From Ostrinia nubilalis (lineage: Eukaryota > Arthropoda > Insecta > Lepidoptera > Crambidae): a stretch of DNA of 64,000 bases. Of this stretch, positions 44,501-52,929 are shown one piece after another. Location: assembly GCF_963855985.1 (NCBI RefSeq), contig NC_087096.1:10540001-10604000 (forward strand). The letters run 5' to 3'. The notes beneath the pieces were generated by a model. That model had not been told where the DNA came from. It searched no databases and saw only the letters and a program-made list of their open reading frames with translations. Every line of letters starts with the position of its first letter. The first letter of the stretch is position 1. Both the position numbers and the translations under genes were made by a program.

Positions 44501-46444
44501 TTGCCACAATGATAGATAAGTAGTTATTTATATTTTTTATACTATGTTTTCGCAAAAATACTCTAAATTAGCGTCAACCAGTTCAAGGGGCCATGTTAAT
44601 ACGTAGTAGCAATAATCAAGACAAGTTATTTGAGATAAATAAATTGCGTCACACCAGAGATACCTACTTCCTCGTTATACCTATACCTTGTTCGAATAAG
44701 AAAAACAAAGAAAAAGTCGCATGCTATATGTATATGCAAATGAATCCCTGGTAGTGACCAAGTTCATAAACTTATGCAAGCCATTTTAATGAGTTTCGTA
44801 ATAAATCGAGCCACTATTTTGCATAGCAAGTAAGGTCCGCCTGGTGAACAATGAAACAATTATGCGGATTACTATATTTGCTTCTAAGTAAATTTACTTA
44901 GAACCCAACTAGCCAAGCAACTTGAAGCAATAATTCACAATGAATTTTCCGAGGGGCTTTTTCGTGGAAAAACGTTTAATTTAATTTTGAAGACGAATAA
45001 TCAAATGTTCTTAGACAAGACCCAAATGATCATAGAGCCATAATTTTCGGAACGTATCTCGATGGCTCCTACGTATAAGGGCGAAACTGCCGCTTACGCC
45101 TTTTTCCAATTATTTAAGCAATGATTTCACTTTGCTCTAATCTATAACATCAGTAAGAAAAAAAAAAATTTTTTCCATTAGATACAAAATAAAATTTTAG
45201 GCAAATAGGCGTATGTGCAAAACTACGCCACGTATAAAGCCCAATCATACGATTCGTCAATCTATACGAGTAGTTGCTTACATAAATACCTATATATTTT
45301 TTATAATCCAAATCTTAAATAAAGCCATGAAAATATTTAGCAAATTGTTTTATTTATAAATTATGACACATAATATAGTTATTTAATTTTTAGCGTTAAG
45401 AGTCGCATCTCAAACTAATTTGAAAATTATAAATAACTTGAAAAAATCAAACTGCCTAAGGCATCGTGGGTTCAATTCCCGCCTTAGGCAATTCGATTTT
45501 TTCAAGTTATTTATATTTTTTAAAAATATGACACATTATGTTAAAAGACCTAACTAAATCTCGAGCACAGTATATGGGCGTATTTGCGTTAAAACGTAAA
45601 ACGGTACATTAAACGACTTTTTCTAACTGATTTATTATTGATATAGCACATGATAATAATTAAAATAATTACATGCATAAATAAAGAGAGTAATCGCTTA
45701 AAATATTATATTTACGTTGTCATTTAAGTCTCTTTACGTTGAACAATATACATGAAATTATAGAAATATGCCGACGTAAAAGGGCAATGCGTAAAATCTC
45801 AAAATATATAAGAAAAATATAAAAATTGATAACAGCAGTAGCAAAAGCATTACATGTTAAGGCTAAATGTGAAATTTCATTAAATTCGTTTTAGTAGGTC
45901 AGAAGATATGACCCAAAAATATGGTTCTGGCCACTAAAATGGCTCTCCTGTAAAATTTACTTTTTTCACTTACGCCAGTATACGTAGGAGCCATCGATCT
46001 GTGTTGTTCAAAGTGCGAACGGGTACAATATTTGCTATCCTCTAATTTAAACTTATAAACTAACCAAGGTACAATTTGTGATGAATTTTCCGAAGGGCTT
46101 TTTCATGGAAATAGTTTGATTTCATTATGAAGACGAATATCCGAATGTTCTTGGACTTTCGGGTTATTTGTGTTATTTCAAGTACGGACGGTTGATTAGA
46201 TATTCCCACTGCTGTGGGCTATTGTGTTGCGTGCACACTAGTGCGCAATATGCACAATGCCGGTTAGCCGCGGGCGCGGTCAGCCGCCACGGTCTGGCTG
46301 CCGGCTAAGTTAACAACATTTGCGGTTCGCCGAGCATCCCCAGACGTCGAGCAAACACTAGCTTAGACAATTAAATTAAGCAACACTCACTTCACTATCC
46401 ATCCTCAAAGACACTAGAACGAATGTATTCGTGTATTCTTCCAT
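29402..46444 (-). CDS. step: Cytohesin (ARF-GEF, Sec7 + PH), spliced, 7 sure exons + 1 candidate first exon
   Basis: Cytohesins load GTP on ARF GTPases at the plasma membrane and endosomes; the PH domain recruits them through phosphoinositides. Joined exons: 46391-46444 (candidate), 42418-42550, 36951-37149, 34654-34915, 33167-33285, 32075-32186, 30657-30787, 29402-29540. Every intron starts GT and ends AG on the minus strand and every phase matches. The product is 382 residues (364 without exon 1), against about 400 usual. With the 18-residue start, Sec7 spans about 50-235, the glutamic finger is E140 in [11 protein letters not shown] spans about 247-360, and the tail has RKKK. Numbering runs exactly 16 behind human ARNO through the Sec7 core. 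The residues matching ARNO F190, A191, S198 and P208 are F174, A175, S182 and P192, the brefeldin-insensitive set. Human cytohesin and ARNO comparisons are from memory. The shortfall is at the N-terminus, where most of the coiled coil is missing. The symbol follows the Drosophila orthologue. Confidence 0.95.
29608..29656. repeat. 20-bp perfect hairpin in last cytohesin intron
   Basis: The arm TTTTGTCCAGATCTATGATA is followed by a 9-base spacer and its exact reverse complement. It lies 68 bp into the last intron from the acceptor of the final exon. A second small hairpin (TTATGAG-TACG-CTCATAA) lies just beyond, near 29680-29700. It may be a tiny MITE or an RNA structure in the intron. Confidence 0.85.
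30236..30631 (-). mobile_element. Non-autonomous Helitron interrupted by a foldback MITE
   Basis: On the minus strand it starts A|TC with CTACTA-TAATATTATAAATG-type sequence (split by the insertion at 30414-30623) and ends with the CCGCGGGC hairpin region and CTAG|T at 30236-30239. The interior is partly deleted compared with the copy at 18374-18567. The 5' end is 25 bp from the donor boundary of the cytohesin exon 30657-30787. Confidence 0.85.
30414..30623. mobile_element. 210-bp foldback MITE with ~85-bp arms, TA target duplication
   Basis: The arms begin GGTCTGTGAACACGTAGAAT and continue for about 85 bp with only a few mismatches, with about 30 bp between them. The insertion splits the Helitron end: TA at 30412-30413 before it and TA at 30624-30625 after it, the Helitron sequence resuming as GTAGGAT. 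A 2-bp TA duplication points to the Tc1/mariner group. The insertion is younger than the Helitron. Confidence 0.88.
30657..30787 (-). CDS. step: Cytohesin exon, PH domain beta strands 5-7
   Basis: 131 bases, phase 0 in and 2 out; acceptor AG at 30788-30789, donor GT at 30655-30656. It encodes [16 protein letters not shown], then [20 protein letters not shown], a clear match to the cytohesin PH core (human [20 protein letters not shown], from memory). The start differs from vertebrates: CAHDRQRPH replaces EVEDSKKPN in the variable loop. A Helitron ends 25 bp beyond the donor side of this exon, and the acceptor side is a tandem duplication. Confidence 0.95.
30789..30910. repeat. Tandem duplication of a 3' splice-site region
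   Basis: Two units of about 61 bp (30789-30850 and 30851-30910) both begin TGAGGATAAA on the plus strand and both contain CTCATAAAGGT and GTTTAGGC. On the minus strand the unit next to the exon ends ATCCTCAG (the used acceptor); the other ends ATCCTCAC. The branch-point and pyrimidine region of this intron has therefore been copied once. Confidence 0.8.
30965..31325. mobile_element. Foldback MITE in cytohesin intron
   Basis: Long imperfect inverted arms: GAGTTTACATCAAACGTC..CACTAGTGAGCG around 31060-31090 and its complement at 31180-31210, extended outward through GATTACTTGACTT-like blocks at 31005-31021 and 31246-31258. The core carries CCGCTAGGGGCGCTG and CATACATTTAAA, also found inverted at 15948-15985, so the family has at least two copies here. 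End points are approximate. Confidence 0.7.
31830..31902. repeat. GC-rich foldback in cytohesin intron
   Basis: GCGCGATCAAAGG..AATGACAGGTCGCG at 31830-31860 is mirrored by an inverted copy at 31871-31902 (GCGCGATCATAGG..AATGACAGGTCACG in reverse). Further CGCG-rich sequence reaches 31940. It is probably a small MITE; no target duplication was identified. Confidence 0.6.
32075..32186 (-). CDS. step: Cytohesin exon, PH domain beta strands 2-4
   Basis: 112 bases; acceptor AG at 32187-32188, donor GT at 32073-32074. The first base completes the Arg after the diglycine. It encodes [19 protein letters not shown] and then a segment with [15 protein letters not shown]. The KRRW basic cluster and the following tyrosines form the phosphoinositide head-group pocket in this family. 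It joins in phase 0 to the next exon. Confidence 0.95.
32744..33036. mobile_element. Foldback MITE with two nested inverted-repeat layers
   Basis: The outer arms AACTCAGTCAGTGCCTGAGG (from 32744) and their complement ending near 33036 enclose inner arms GAGGTGGAATTGTGTAAAGC (from 32819) and their complement ending at 32965. The inner layer also mirrors TTTGACAGTTCATAACGTA. It could be one long-TIR element or one MITE inside another. Confidence 0.75.
33167..33285 (-). CDS. step: Cytohesin exon, Sec7-PH linker and PH strand 1 (diglycine form)
   Basis: 119 bases; acceptor AG at 33286-33287, donor GT at 33165-33166. It encodes [20 protein letters not shown], then [17 protein letters not shown]. 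Two glycines end the exon and the Arg codon is split (AG|A) with the next exon, so the constitutive reading is the 2G type. In vertebrate cytohesins (established knowledge) 2G PH domains favour PI(3,4,5)P3, and an extra glycine added by a 3-base microexon weakens that selectivity. The linker carries the family's autoinhibitory sequence. Confidence 0.95.
33312..33450. repeat. 71-bp tandem duplication beside a cytohesin acceptor
   Basis: Two units starting TAATAGTCATAAAACATTG at 33312 and 33383 continue in parallel through GACAATG..TAATGTTGAC and ATGGGATTAAAA. The first unit starts 25 bp from the acceptor of exon 33167-33285. Divergence of about 15% shows that it is not recent. Confidence 0.85.
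34654..34915 (-). CDS. step: Cytohesin exon, catalytic half of Sec7
   Basis: 262 bases; acceptor AG at 34916-34917, donor GT at 34652-34653; first base completes the Arg of QALR. It encodes [20 protein letters not shown] with the catalytic glutamate of the GEF (glutamic finger, in PGE). [19 protein letters not shown] follows; its FA, S and later P positions are those of brefeldin-resistant Sec7 domains. It ends in [19 protein letters not shown]. All motifs of the ARF-binding groove are intact, so an active enzyme is expected. Confidence 0.96.
34971..35325 (+). mobile_element. Two 3' ends of an endonuclease-RT LINE (RTE-like), antisense in the intron
   Basis: 34971-35150 translates as [20 protein letters not shown] and then [13 protein letters not shown], the C-terminus of a common lepidopteran LINE. 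It ends in GGGGGAGGCCTATGTTCAGC and an ATGATGATGA tail. A second, more degraded copy (35165-35325) repeats TGGACAGATGACCTTATAAA and GGGGGAGGCCTGTGTTCAGC. Clade assignment is from memory. The first copy begins 55 bp from the Sec7 exon acceptor. Confidence 0.8.
36440..36540 (-). repeat. Possible tRNA-derived SINE fragment
   Basis: On the minus strand a B-box-like AAGTTCGAAGACC is preceded, at roughly tRNA spacing, by a GGGGCTTAACAAGTCGG A-box-like stretch. It does not fold as a tRNA. It could equally be random, and no second copy was seen in the window. Confidence 0.25.
36573..36875 (-). other. Unidentified 100-codon ORF inside a cytohesin intron
   Basis: The minus-strand ORF is open from ATG at 36875 to a TGA. 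It contains [20 protein letters not shown] and a hydrophobic stretch [21 protein letters not shown] do not recognise it. Neither end shows a splice junction compatible with cytohesin, and the exon upstream does not read into it. It is more likely a fragment of an interspersed repeat than a host gene. Confidence 0.3.
36951..37149 (-). CDS. step: Cytohesin exon, N-terminal half of Sec7
   Basis: 199 bases; acceptor AG at 37150-37151, donor GT at 36949-36950. It starts by completing Gly (G|GT) and reads [20 protein letters not shown], then [16 protein letters not shown] and [17 protein letters not shown]. These are the first helices of Sec7, nearly identical in order to human cytohesin (from memory). 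A hAT-like element lies 215 bp upstream in the preceding intron. Confidence 0.95.
37365..38217. mobile_element. hAT-like non-autonomous element, CTCGAG type
   Basis: Terminal inverted repeat TAGGGTTTCTG at both ends and an exact 8-bp duplication ATTACAAG (37357-37364 and 38218-38225). Both subterminal zones, about 120 bp each, consist of CTCGAG/CTCGAGAA repeats in both orientations; the centre is plain AT-rich DNA with no transposase. An 8-bp duplication and TAGGG ends are hAT hallmarks. It lies in the cytohesin intron 215 bp from the acceptor of exon 36951-37149. Confidence 0.88.
38360..38389. repeat. (ACAGT)n microsatellite
   Basis: About five uninterrupted ACAGT units follow CGT and end in CAGTCG. 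It is a short pentamer tract in the largest cytohesin intron. Confidence 0.8.
38390..42170. other. Largest cytohesin intron, otherwise featureless part
   Basis: No exon, no recognisable transposon and no long ORF. Two perfect CRE octamers (TGACGTCA) lie at 38835-38842 and 39719-39726. A weak inverted pair around GGGCAGGTG (41618-41639 and 41712-41734) may be the remains of a MITE. Intron enhancers are possible but nothing here shows them. Confidence 0.5.
42171..42198. repeat. 28-bp perfect palindrome
   Basis: ACTAGCGTTCTTTT followed immediately by its own reverse complement, with no spacer. It lies 219 bp downstream of the donor of exon 42418-42550, in the intron. Flanking CCCAC/GTGGG traces hint at a longer, decayed foldback. 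Confidence 0.95.
42418..42550 (-). CDS. step: Cytohesin exon, end of coiled coil and Sec7 entry
   Basis: 133 bases; acceptor AG at 42551-42552 behind a T-rich tract, donor GT at 42416-42417; phase 0 in, 1 out. It encodes [16 protein letters not shown] and then [19 protein letters not shown]. The first part matches the C-terminal heptads of the cytohesin coiled coil (human RLKDEIAEV, from memory). The second is the invariant lead-in to Sec7. The preceding coiled-coil exon expected from vertebrates (about 35-50 residues) was not recognised in the window. Confidence 0.93.
42560..44930. other. Cytohesin intron, no feature recognised
   Basis: AT-rich intron sequence on the acceptor side of exon 42418-42550. 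Short ORFs occur on both strands (for example 42868-43101 and 43840-44052), but their composition is not protein-like and they have no splice context. No repeat was identified by eye. Confidence 0.4.
44938..45020. repeat. Direct repeat, copy 1 of 2
   Basis: AATGAATTTTCCGAGGGGCT through TTTTGAAGACGAATA and AATGTTCTTAGAC, about 80% identical to 46078-46160 in the same orientation. The DNA transposon at 45060-45996 lies between the two copies. Confidence 0.75.
45060..45996. mobile_element. 937-bp DNA transposon with 4-bp target duplication
   Basis: Terminal inverted repeats CGATGGCTCCTACGTATA at both ends; flanked by ATCT at 45056-45059 and 45997-46000. No transposase is present. A 4-bp non-TTAA duplication is seen in few superfamilies (for example some CMC/Chapaev and Sola groups); assignment is open. 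It contains the foldback at 45423-45520. Confidence 0.82.
45423..45520. repeat. 40-bp-arm foldback tipped by a tRNA acceptor/T-arm-like minihelix
   Basis: Arms 45423-45462 and 45481-45520 pair over about 37 of 40 positions; the inner ends are TGCCTAAGGC and GCCTTAGGCA. The 18-base loop is ATCGTGGGTTCAATTCCC. With the inner arm it can fold as a 9-bp acceptor-like stem next to a T-arm (GTGGG, loop TTCAATT, CCCGC). D-arm and anticodon arm are absent, so this is not a tRNA gene. A degraded copy of loop plus right arm is at 2101-2158. Confidence 0.8.
46078..46160. repeat. Direct repeat, copy 2 of 2
   Basis: Partner of 44938-45020: GATGAATTTTCCGAAGGGCT, TTATGAAGACGAATA and GAATGTTCTTGGAC. The unit is not recognised as a known element. 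Confidence 0.75.
46245..46345. promoter_or_regulatory. CpG-rich island near candidate cytohesin start
   Basis: About 90 bp of GC- and CpG-rich sequence (GCCGCGGGCGCGGTCAGCCG and GGCTGCCGGCTAAG) in AT-rich surroundings, 45-145 bp inside the first intron relative to exon 46391-46444. It could be part of a promoter or a non-coding alternative first exon, or simply another repeat. No splice donor was found for it. Confidence 0.25.
46391..46444 (-). CDS. step: Candidate first coding exon of cytohesin (short N-terminus)
   Basis: An ATG at 46444 opens 18 codons reading [18 protein letters not shown], then a perfect GTGAGT donor at 46385-46390 in phase 0, which is the phase the exon at 42418-42550 needs. 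A second in-frame ATG at 46402 would leave only MDSE. A TATA-like box lies about 40 bp upstream. The peptide has no heptad pattern, so an isoform made this way would lack most of the coiled coil that binds GRASP-type scaffolds in mammals. The phase and donor are seen; use as an exon is inference. Phase alone would agree by chance about one time in three. Confidence 0.4.
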
Positions 46445-46482
46445 ACAGGTAGGAACGTTAGGAGTGTGTTCGAGCCTTCGAG

Positions 46483-46492
46483 TATACTTATA
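46483..46492 (-). promoter_or_regulatory. TATA-like box before candidate cytohesin exon 1
   Basis: The minus strand reads TATAAGTATA here, 39 bp ahead of the ATG at 46444. A start about 30 bp downstream would fall near 46462, giving a very short leader. No convincing initiator was found. In DNA this AT-rich such a box is common by chance, so only its position supports it. Confidence 0.25.
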
Positions 46493-46499
46493 GGACCTA

Positions 46500-49400
46500 A
46501 TTATGACGTTGTGTGCTTGATTGCACTACGTTTTTCAGTGCAGAATTTATATAATTAAGTAGCCACTGAGAGAGCTATACGTAGAAGTGATAATAATTTA
46601 TTATTCATGCAAATCTTTTTCTCATCAAGGAGAGAAAGTATGATATCTCTTATTCAATCGAGATCGGGAGAATTAATAATTGGAAATGGGTTATTAGAAA
46701 AGTTGATTTTATTTCGTCTGGCTCTTATCGAATAGTCTTACTTAATTGACTATTAATGCAATCTTATCATGGATCTATCGATAAATAACTAAAAGATATA
46801 AACGCAACTTTAAACCTCTAGTCAGGCACACATTTGCTAACAACCTGACTGCGACCAGAACAGCCGTACTAAGTTATTGTAGAGATGGCTTATTATGGAC
46901 GTCGCCCCCGGCGGAATGTCACCCTGCACCCTGACGCGTGACGGAGGCAACATCAACTGATTGTACATAACAATAAGGTCCACAATTACATGAGCGTATT
47001 TTAAATTGTATCAATACATTGCAGAGCATAGGCGCGGAATGTGCCGTTTAGGGTACCCCGTCTAGACAAGTTTTTGCACAAAGTGTACTACAGGTGTCTC
47101 TAGAACTAGGAAAACGAGCTTGCTGAATTGCCCTGGAACAACAAATCTAACTATGGAACTAGAATAGCAGCCCTATTGTGTCCCTACAGATGCTAGAAGC
47201 ATAACTTAAATTCAGAAAGAAAGTGTGCGAATCTTTGATCCGCGGATCACGCTTTCAAATCAAATGACATCAACAAATGAGGATATTATAAAACTCATTT
47301 CCGTTGATTTTTAGTTATCTGGTCATTCATAGTCCAATTCATTCACAAGTAATTAAGGACAATCCGGTTAAGTCGAATACGAGATATGTGCGACTGTCAA
47401 TACACGAGGCAAATATCACAATGGCTCGTGGTACAGATTAGGGTTCGTGGTTCGCCGGTCGTTTCGACACAATGGGCGCGTGATCTATGCGTCTACGATG
47501 GCTGACACACGATCATTCCATTCTACTTTACAGACATTATTATTCAGCAATTTAAACTGCGATAGAAGTCATTCAAATAAGTTTCAATGGGTACTTTAAT
47601 TTCAGCGGAAACTTGAAAACCCTTTGACAACTTCAATAATAAAGGTAACTTTTAGCCGATTCAGAAATCTAAACCAAACTTTCAATTAGACTAACTTACA
47701 TCAAGGCTTTCAATGGTATCATATTTTTTATAAAGTTTCTAATTTCAATTCTGTGGTTTTGTATTACATAAAGTATTCAACGCTGGATATTTACTTTCGC
47801 TTATCTTATACATTTGTAAATGAACCTTTCACCAATATCGTTTTATCAGCTAGAGACGTCTTTTATTTGCGAATCGACAATATAGACATCGTAATAGGTA
47901 CTTACTATGGATTCTCTAAGTCTAGCTAGATTGTTTGATGAATAAATATCTCAGAATCGTGATAATTATAATGGTTTCCAGTATTCTGGGAAAAGGTATC
48001 AGTAACTCGACGATGGTGAGCATTGAAGCGTAAGACAAACAGTCGTGTTGATACAGCATGTATCATAGTCGGATAAAAAAAGGTATTTAAAATTCCTAGG
48101 TAGCAAGGTTGAATGCACATGAGTAAGTGTAGTGTAGGTATTGATTGCCAAGTGAAGGTCGGAGTGAATGTCGTTTACATCATCTGCGTTCACTGGCCGA
48201 CGATCCTGCGCCGAGATAGCTTCAAAGGGATCTCGGATGGGCCCTTACATCTAGAGACTAGAAGATTAATTGCCGACTGCAGACATTCGATCGGCCTTGT
48301 CTCGTCTAGACGAATTGTTCGGATCTAGCCTTACTTATTTCTTTGTAACCGAAGTCCATTTACAACATTTCTTTCTATCTTTTAGGTCTGCTACTGACGA
48401 TAATAATAAAGTTTGTATCAACTTACAAATGAAAATTCATCTTGGAAGAGTTTAGTTAGATTCAAATTCACAATAATTTTTTTAGAATTGTCTCTTATCA
48501 AAGTAAACAATAATGAAGCTTTTAAATAATATACTCTGCACTGCGAACACTGGCATTTTAATGTGCCTATTATTTCATACAATATGCTTACCAAAAATAA
48601 AATGTAAAGACGGTCACGAATTTTGAAACGATTCAATTTTCATTCGGAAGACGTAACTAATTACATTAAATCCGTAATGCTCGACTGAACCATATCGTTA
48701 TTATAAACAACAAACTATGTAGCCGAAGTGTGACTAACGAATCGACTTGCATAACATATTGCGTATTATTTATAAAACTTTCTATACCTATATTGGTTAA
48801 AATTATCCAATAGATCACGGTCATTTCCATAAAACTGATAGTTTTGTTACAATCGCCTCTCTAAATCGTTTCAAACAATCATCATTACTACCCGTACGTC
48901 AAGAAATTTGCGTTTTGTATTGTTACATCTACTATTGCAATACGAAAATGTGTGGATTGTTAAATGAGAATAATAGACGATAGCTACATTGAGGTACATC
49001 AGACCGTTTCAAAGCAAGATGTCGCAAGACCGTAACACAATCCACAAGATCAACGAGCAATCGAACTTTTTATGGCCGCAGTTAGAAGAATCAAAGATAC
49101 TAATTGAGAGGTCAAAGCACACAATTGATGTTTGACCTAAAATATAAAAATATCTCATATTGTTGTAATGACCAATGTTTATGTACTGACATAATAAGGA
49201 GTGATAGGTACTGTCCAGTAAAATCTCAGGAGATTTTGGACTTCTGCAACTCTACTCTTTTTGGAACCCGCACCACATTATGAAACATATGGGCTAACGA
49301 AATCGCAGGTGTTCAATGTTAATAAATTACCAACTGAAAAAATGTAAGGTTAATAAAGACACGCACAATTAATTAATTCTTACAAAAAACTCAAGAATAG

Positions 49401-52029
49401 AGTTATTAATACATTTTCCAGATGTGCACAGCTAAGGTAATTTTAAACGACCCCACGTCAGAGTATACAGCACATGTGGTGCATTAAGTTCTCATCTTCT
49501 AACGAAAAGTAACTATTTTAAGTAACCACATCTGTACTAAATACGCATATCTGTCACAGACAGCAGACATTGTTAATCATAGAATCGTAAGTCAAGATCT
49601 TGATGATTCTTGAATGTATCCCTTTTTACAAATGACTGAAAGCCAGTGTTAATTATGACGTTTTAATTTAATTGTAAAGCTAAAGACCTGTCAGGCGTTT
49701 AATAAAATTGTTCAAGGAATTCTAGGGTTATGCAAATAGCATTCACGAAGTTTCATATGTCATTTGAGCCCGGGTCGGGTCGTCAAACAGTCGCCCGCTT
49801 GTCGGCTTTTTAAGATATGGAACCCTTTAATAGCGCAGGGTAAGTGTATACGGGCGTGAAGGGGTCGCCGAGAATAGCCTGGCACGTGACCCACATATTT
49901 AAATTGCAGTAAAAAGACTGCACAAAGCGTAAATAATGGAGTAATTACATTCAGTATTACACCGGTCACAGGTACGAGTACTTCGTGAACATGTTTTGTG
50001 ACTACATTTTACAAAAGTATGTATTTGTTTTAACAACTACACTCAGGTCAAACCAGTACAAAAATGGAAACATTTAGCATAGTGCCACTTTCTTTCTTTA
50101 GTTTTGCTGAAAACAGGTTGTTCAAACAAGGCGTGCGTATATTTAGAGCTAGTATCATCGGAGGCAATCTTGACACAATCACATCTGCGATCTATTGAGA
50201 GGGAGCCATAAATCTGTATCAAGACGAACGATGCAACGAGCAATCATGTAATTTAGACCGTAAACCACTGTTTGCAATTTCATCGCCAATTGGTTATAGC
50301 CCGGTAAAGAGTGAAACAATTTTAAAGGTTGTTATTTAATTTAGGCACATCCCTAATCCAAACGTAGTTCGTAGAATTATTTTGCGCGCTTACTGGTCAA
50401 CAAAGAAAAGCGTTTGAAAACTCGTGACATGCATTATTTTTTGCACGTAAAGAGAGCACGCGTATCCTTCGAGACTTTCCCCTATTAAATTCACTTTCTC
50501 ATTGTTATTTAGTTTCAATTTCACGACAGATCCGTATGGAATTGAACCTTGATTACGAAACAAACGTATTAAAGATCATATAACACGCTGACGTTTCATT
50601 ACACATAATCATAAAGGTTACATAATCAATAATAATAACAAATTGACGAAAAAAACATGAGTCGCGATCACGAATCACGACACTAATTATTTGCGCGCAT
50701 TATTTAGTCATAGAATTTTAATAGGCAGTTACATAAAATAAATAAGAAAATGTTAATATTGCAACTAAACTCAATTACGCCTCGTATGTTTGGTTTGCGT
50801 GATTAGCAGAGTTATGTTATCAGATCTGAAGTAAAGGTTACTCTTGAAGGTTAGTAATTATCAAATGCTGCAAAAGATCTGAAAAGAAGTTTTCATAAAA
50901 GAACTAATGAAACCGTCAACTGCAGCTAAGAGGCGTATTTTAAAAGCATTGAGAATCCGATTCATAACATAGTATACCTACTTATTCGTCTAATGTAAAT
51001 GCACTTTAAAGCAATTTATTCGCTACTTGAGTTCTGACTGAATCATACAGCCGCTGAATGCTAACAAAAAAGGAACAGACAGAGAGTAATGGTTTAGCGC
51101 TGATTTAGAGGAGACAAGTGCCTGCGTCTAGCTGAGGACGACGTAAGAGTCAATGAATTTATTGAATTTATCACCTGGATTTCTAGAAGTTGATATTGAA
51201 TATTCAAGGCGAAAATATTTTTTGGAAGACTTAGCCGAATGTTAAATTAGATTTGAAAAGGTCGCTTCAACAGGACTAGAAAAGGATACAGCAAAAGGGC
51301 AGAGCAAGGAACTCTCAGCCAGAAAACTTCGAGCAAAGAAGTCGAAGTAGTTACATCAGATCGTACTCATTTAATCAGGCATCGGGTCATGTTACACGTA
51401 CTTGACGCTGCGTGGCTGTCCACGTGAACAAACAGACGGTAGACGGGAAACTATTAACGCGGGAGGTTGTTTACTAACTTCACCCATACATCCTATCAGC
51501 GACGAAAATTGTTGCTTCGACAACAACAAACATTAGGAAAGGCGAACTTCTGTGAAGAGCCTAATTGGAAGCACAATTTACTGGAGTAATTCCACTGCAG
51601 GCATCTGTGATTGGAACGAAAGATCGTTTTCCTATAATAATAAATAAAATCTGTAGAGATTAAGAGAACGGTTGTAAAAACCTATAAAACGTTATGATTC
51701 CTAAGAAAGATGATGTTACGATCGAATTTTCAAAAGATGGTAAAGCTGTATAATTTTCTACCCAGCCACTTCATAACACTGCACAACAAAATCTAACTTT
51801 TTTTTTGTTGCATGAGATTTTTCACTTGATGTTTACTAATTTAGGCTCGCTGATTTTAAATCTACCCTCAGATTTTTTCTAGCAGCTCTAGTTTATGAGA
51901 TACAGGTACCCTCTTAAAATGTACTCTCCATTTGACTGCTGATATCGCTATCGTCAACGTCTTACTAGTTTCTGTTTCTTTTTTTGCAATGACTTCGTCT
52001 AGAAGGACCTATGTAAACAATCCAAATAG
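46500..52029. other. Upstream flank, no gene recognised
   Basis: 5.5 kb of AT-rich sequence. Several 60-75 codon ORFs occur (48113-48328, 49760-49969, 50043-50243), but none resembles a known protein or has clean splice sites. No Helitron or TIR element was recognised. It may contain the missing N-terminal cytohesin exon; minus-strand GTAAGT sites near 47690 and 48410 were checked and have no suitable open frame. Confidence 0.4.
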
Positions 52030-52925
52030 ATTTGTCACATTTGTGGCAGATATACATTCAAAAAATCCCGTTTAAATGTGTCAGACTTCGTAAAAAATGC
52101 CTATTTGGAGTACTTTCAACGGCTGTTGGAAACAAATAACAAGCCCTGGATACCGAATATAGTGTGTAAAACGTGTGTGGAGTCTTTACGATTATGGAAA
52201 AATAACAAGAGGGATCCCTTGAACCTTATTAGTCCTATGATTTGGCGTAAACCGTCAAACCACCACGACGACTGTTATTTCTGCATTGTTAACATAACAG
52301 GAATTAACCGCTAAAATCATTCTAAGTGGGTTTATTCTAATGTGCTGTCAGTTACTAGACCTGTCCTGCGTTCAACTGATACACTAAAACCCCAACCAAG
52401 TATATCTCAGGTACTGTACTACAGTACGTCCGCACGAAAATGTTCAACGAATTGATCGTTACGAAAATTGGGTGTTGAGAAGTTAAAATGTGAAATTTTC
52501 GATGGACCACAACTTAGAAAATTAATAAACGATGTAGTAACTGAAAGTATGACAAACACTGAAAAAAAAATGCCTGGAATGAGTTTGTTTGGTTCGTAAA
52601 AAACTTTTTGGGAAATAAGTAGTCCGTAAATTTTCCTGACCACGTCAATCAGTTAGTACTATACTTTTAGCAACTTGAATACAACATGAGCATTAAGATG
52701 TATTTCCTTCATAGTCACCTTGATCGAATTCCTGAAAATCTTGGAGATTTAAGCGAGAAGCAGTAAGAACCCTTTCATCAGGATATTTGCGCCATAGAAG
52801 AGCGGTACCAGGGCTATTGGAGAGAAAGTATGATGGCTGAATACTGTTGGATTATCCAGAATAGTAGTAACACTCGAACTCATTCAAGAAAGTCACATAA
52901 AAGAAAGTTTTGTTCTAATTAGATA
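52030..52925 (+). pseudogene. Broken copy of a dispersed arthropod zinc-binding protein
   Basis: 52030-52314 reads ICHICGRYTFKKSRL, then VKNAYLEYFQRLL, IVCKTCVESLRLW and NHHDDCYFCIVNITGINR, a run of CxxC motifs typical of a multi-copy arthropod family known to me only as uncharacterised, with CHxCG and DCYFCM motifs. After a TAA the same frame continues SKWVYSNVLSVTRPVL. From about 52498 the C-terminal part follows in several frames: FDGPQLRKLIND, FVWFVKNFLGNK, SHLDRIPENLGDLSEKQ, FHQDICAIEERYQGYW and MMAEYCW. Several hundred residues between the two halves are missing, and there are stops and frameshifts. The family is probably transposon-derived; identification is from memory. Confidence 0.78.
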
Positions 52926-52929
52926 GTTA

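Noticed and set aside
47690..48420. Candidate missing N-terminal cytohesin exon at minus-strand GTAAGT sites
   Set aside because: The frames before both donors are closed by stops within about 10 codons or have the wrong phase, and show no heptad pattern.
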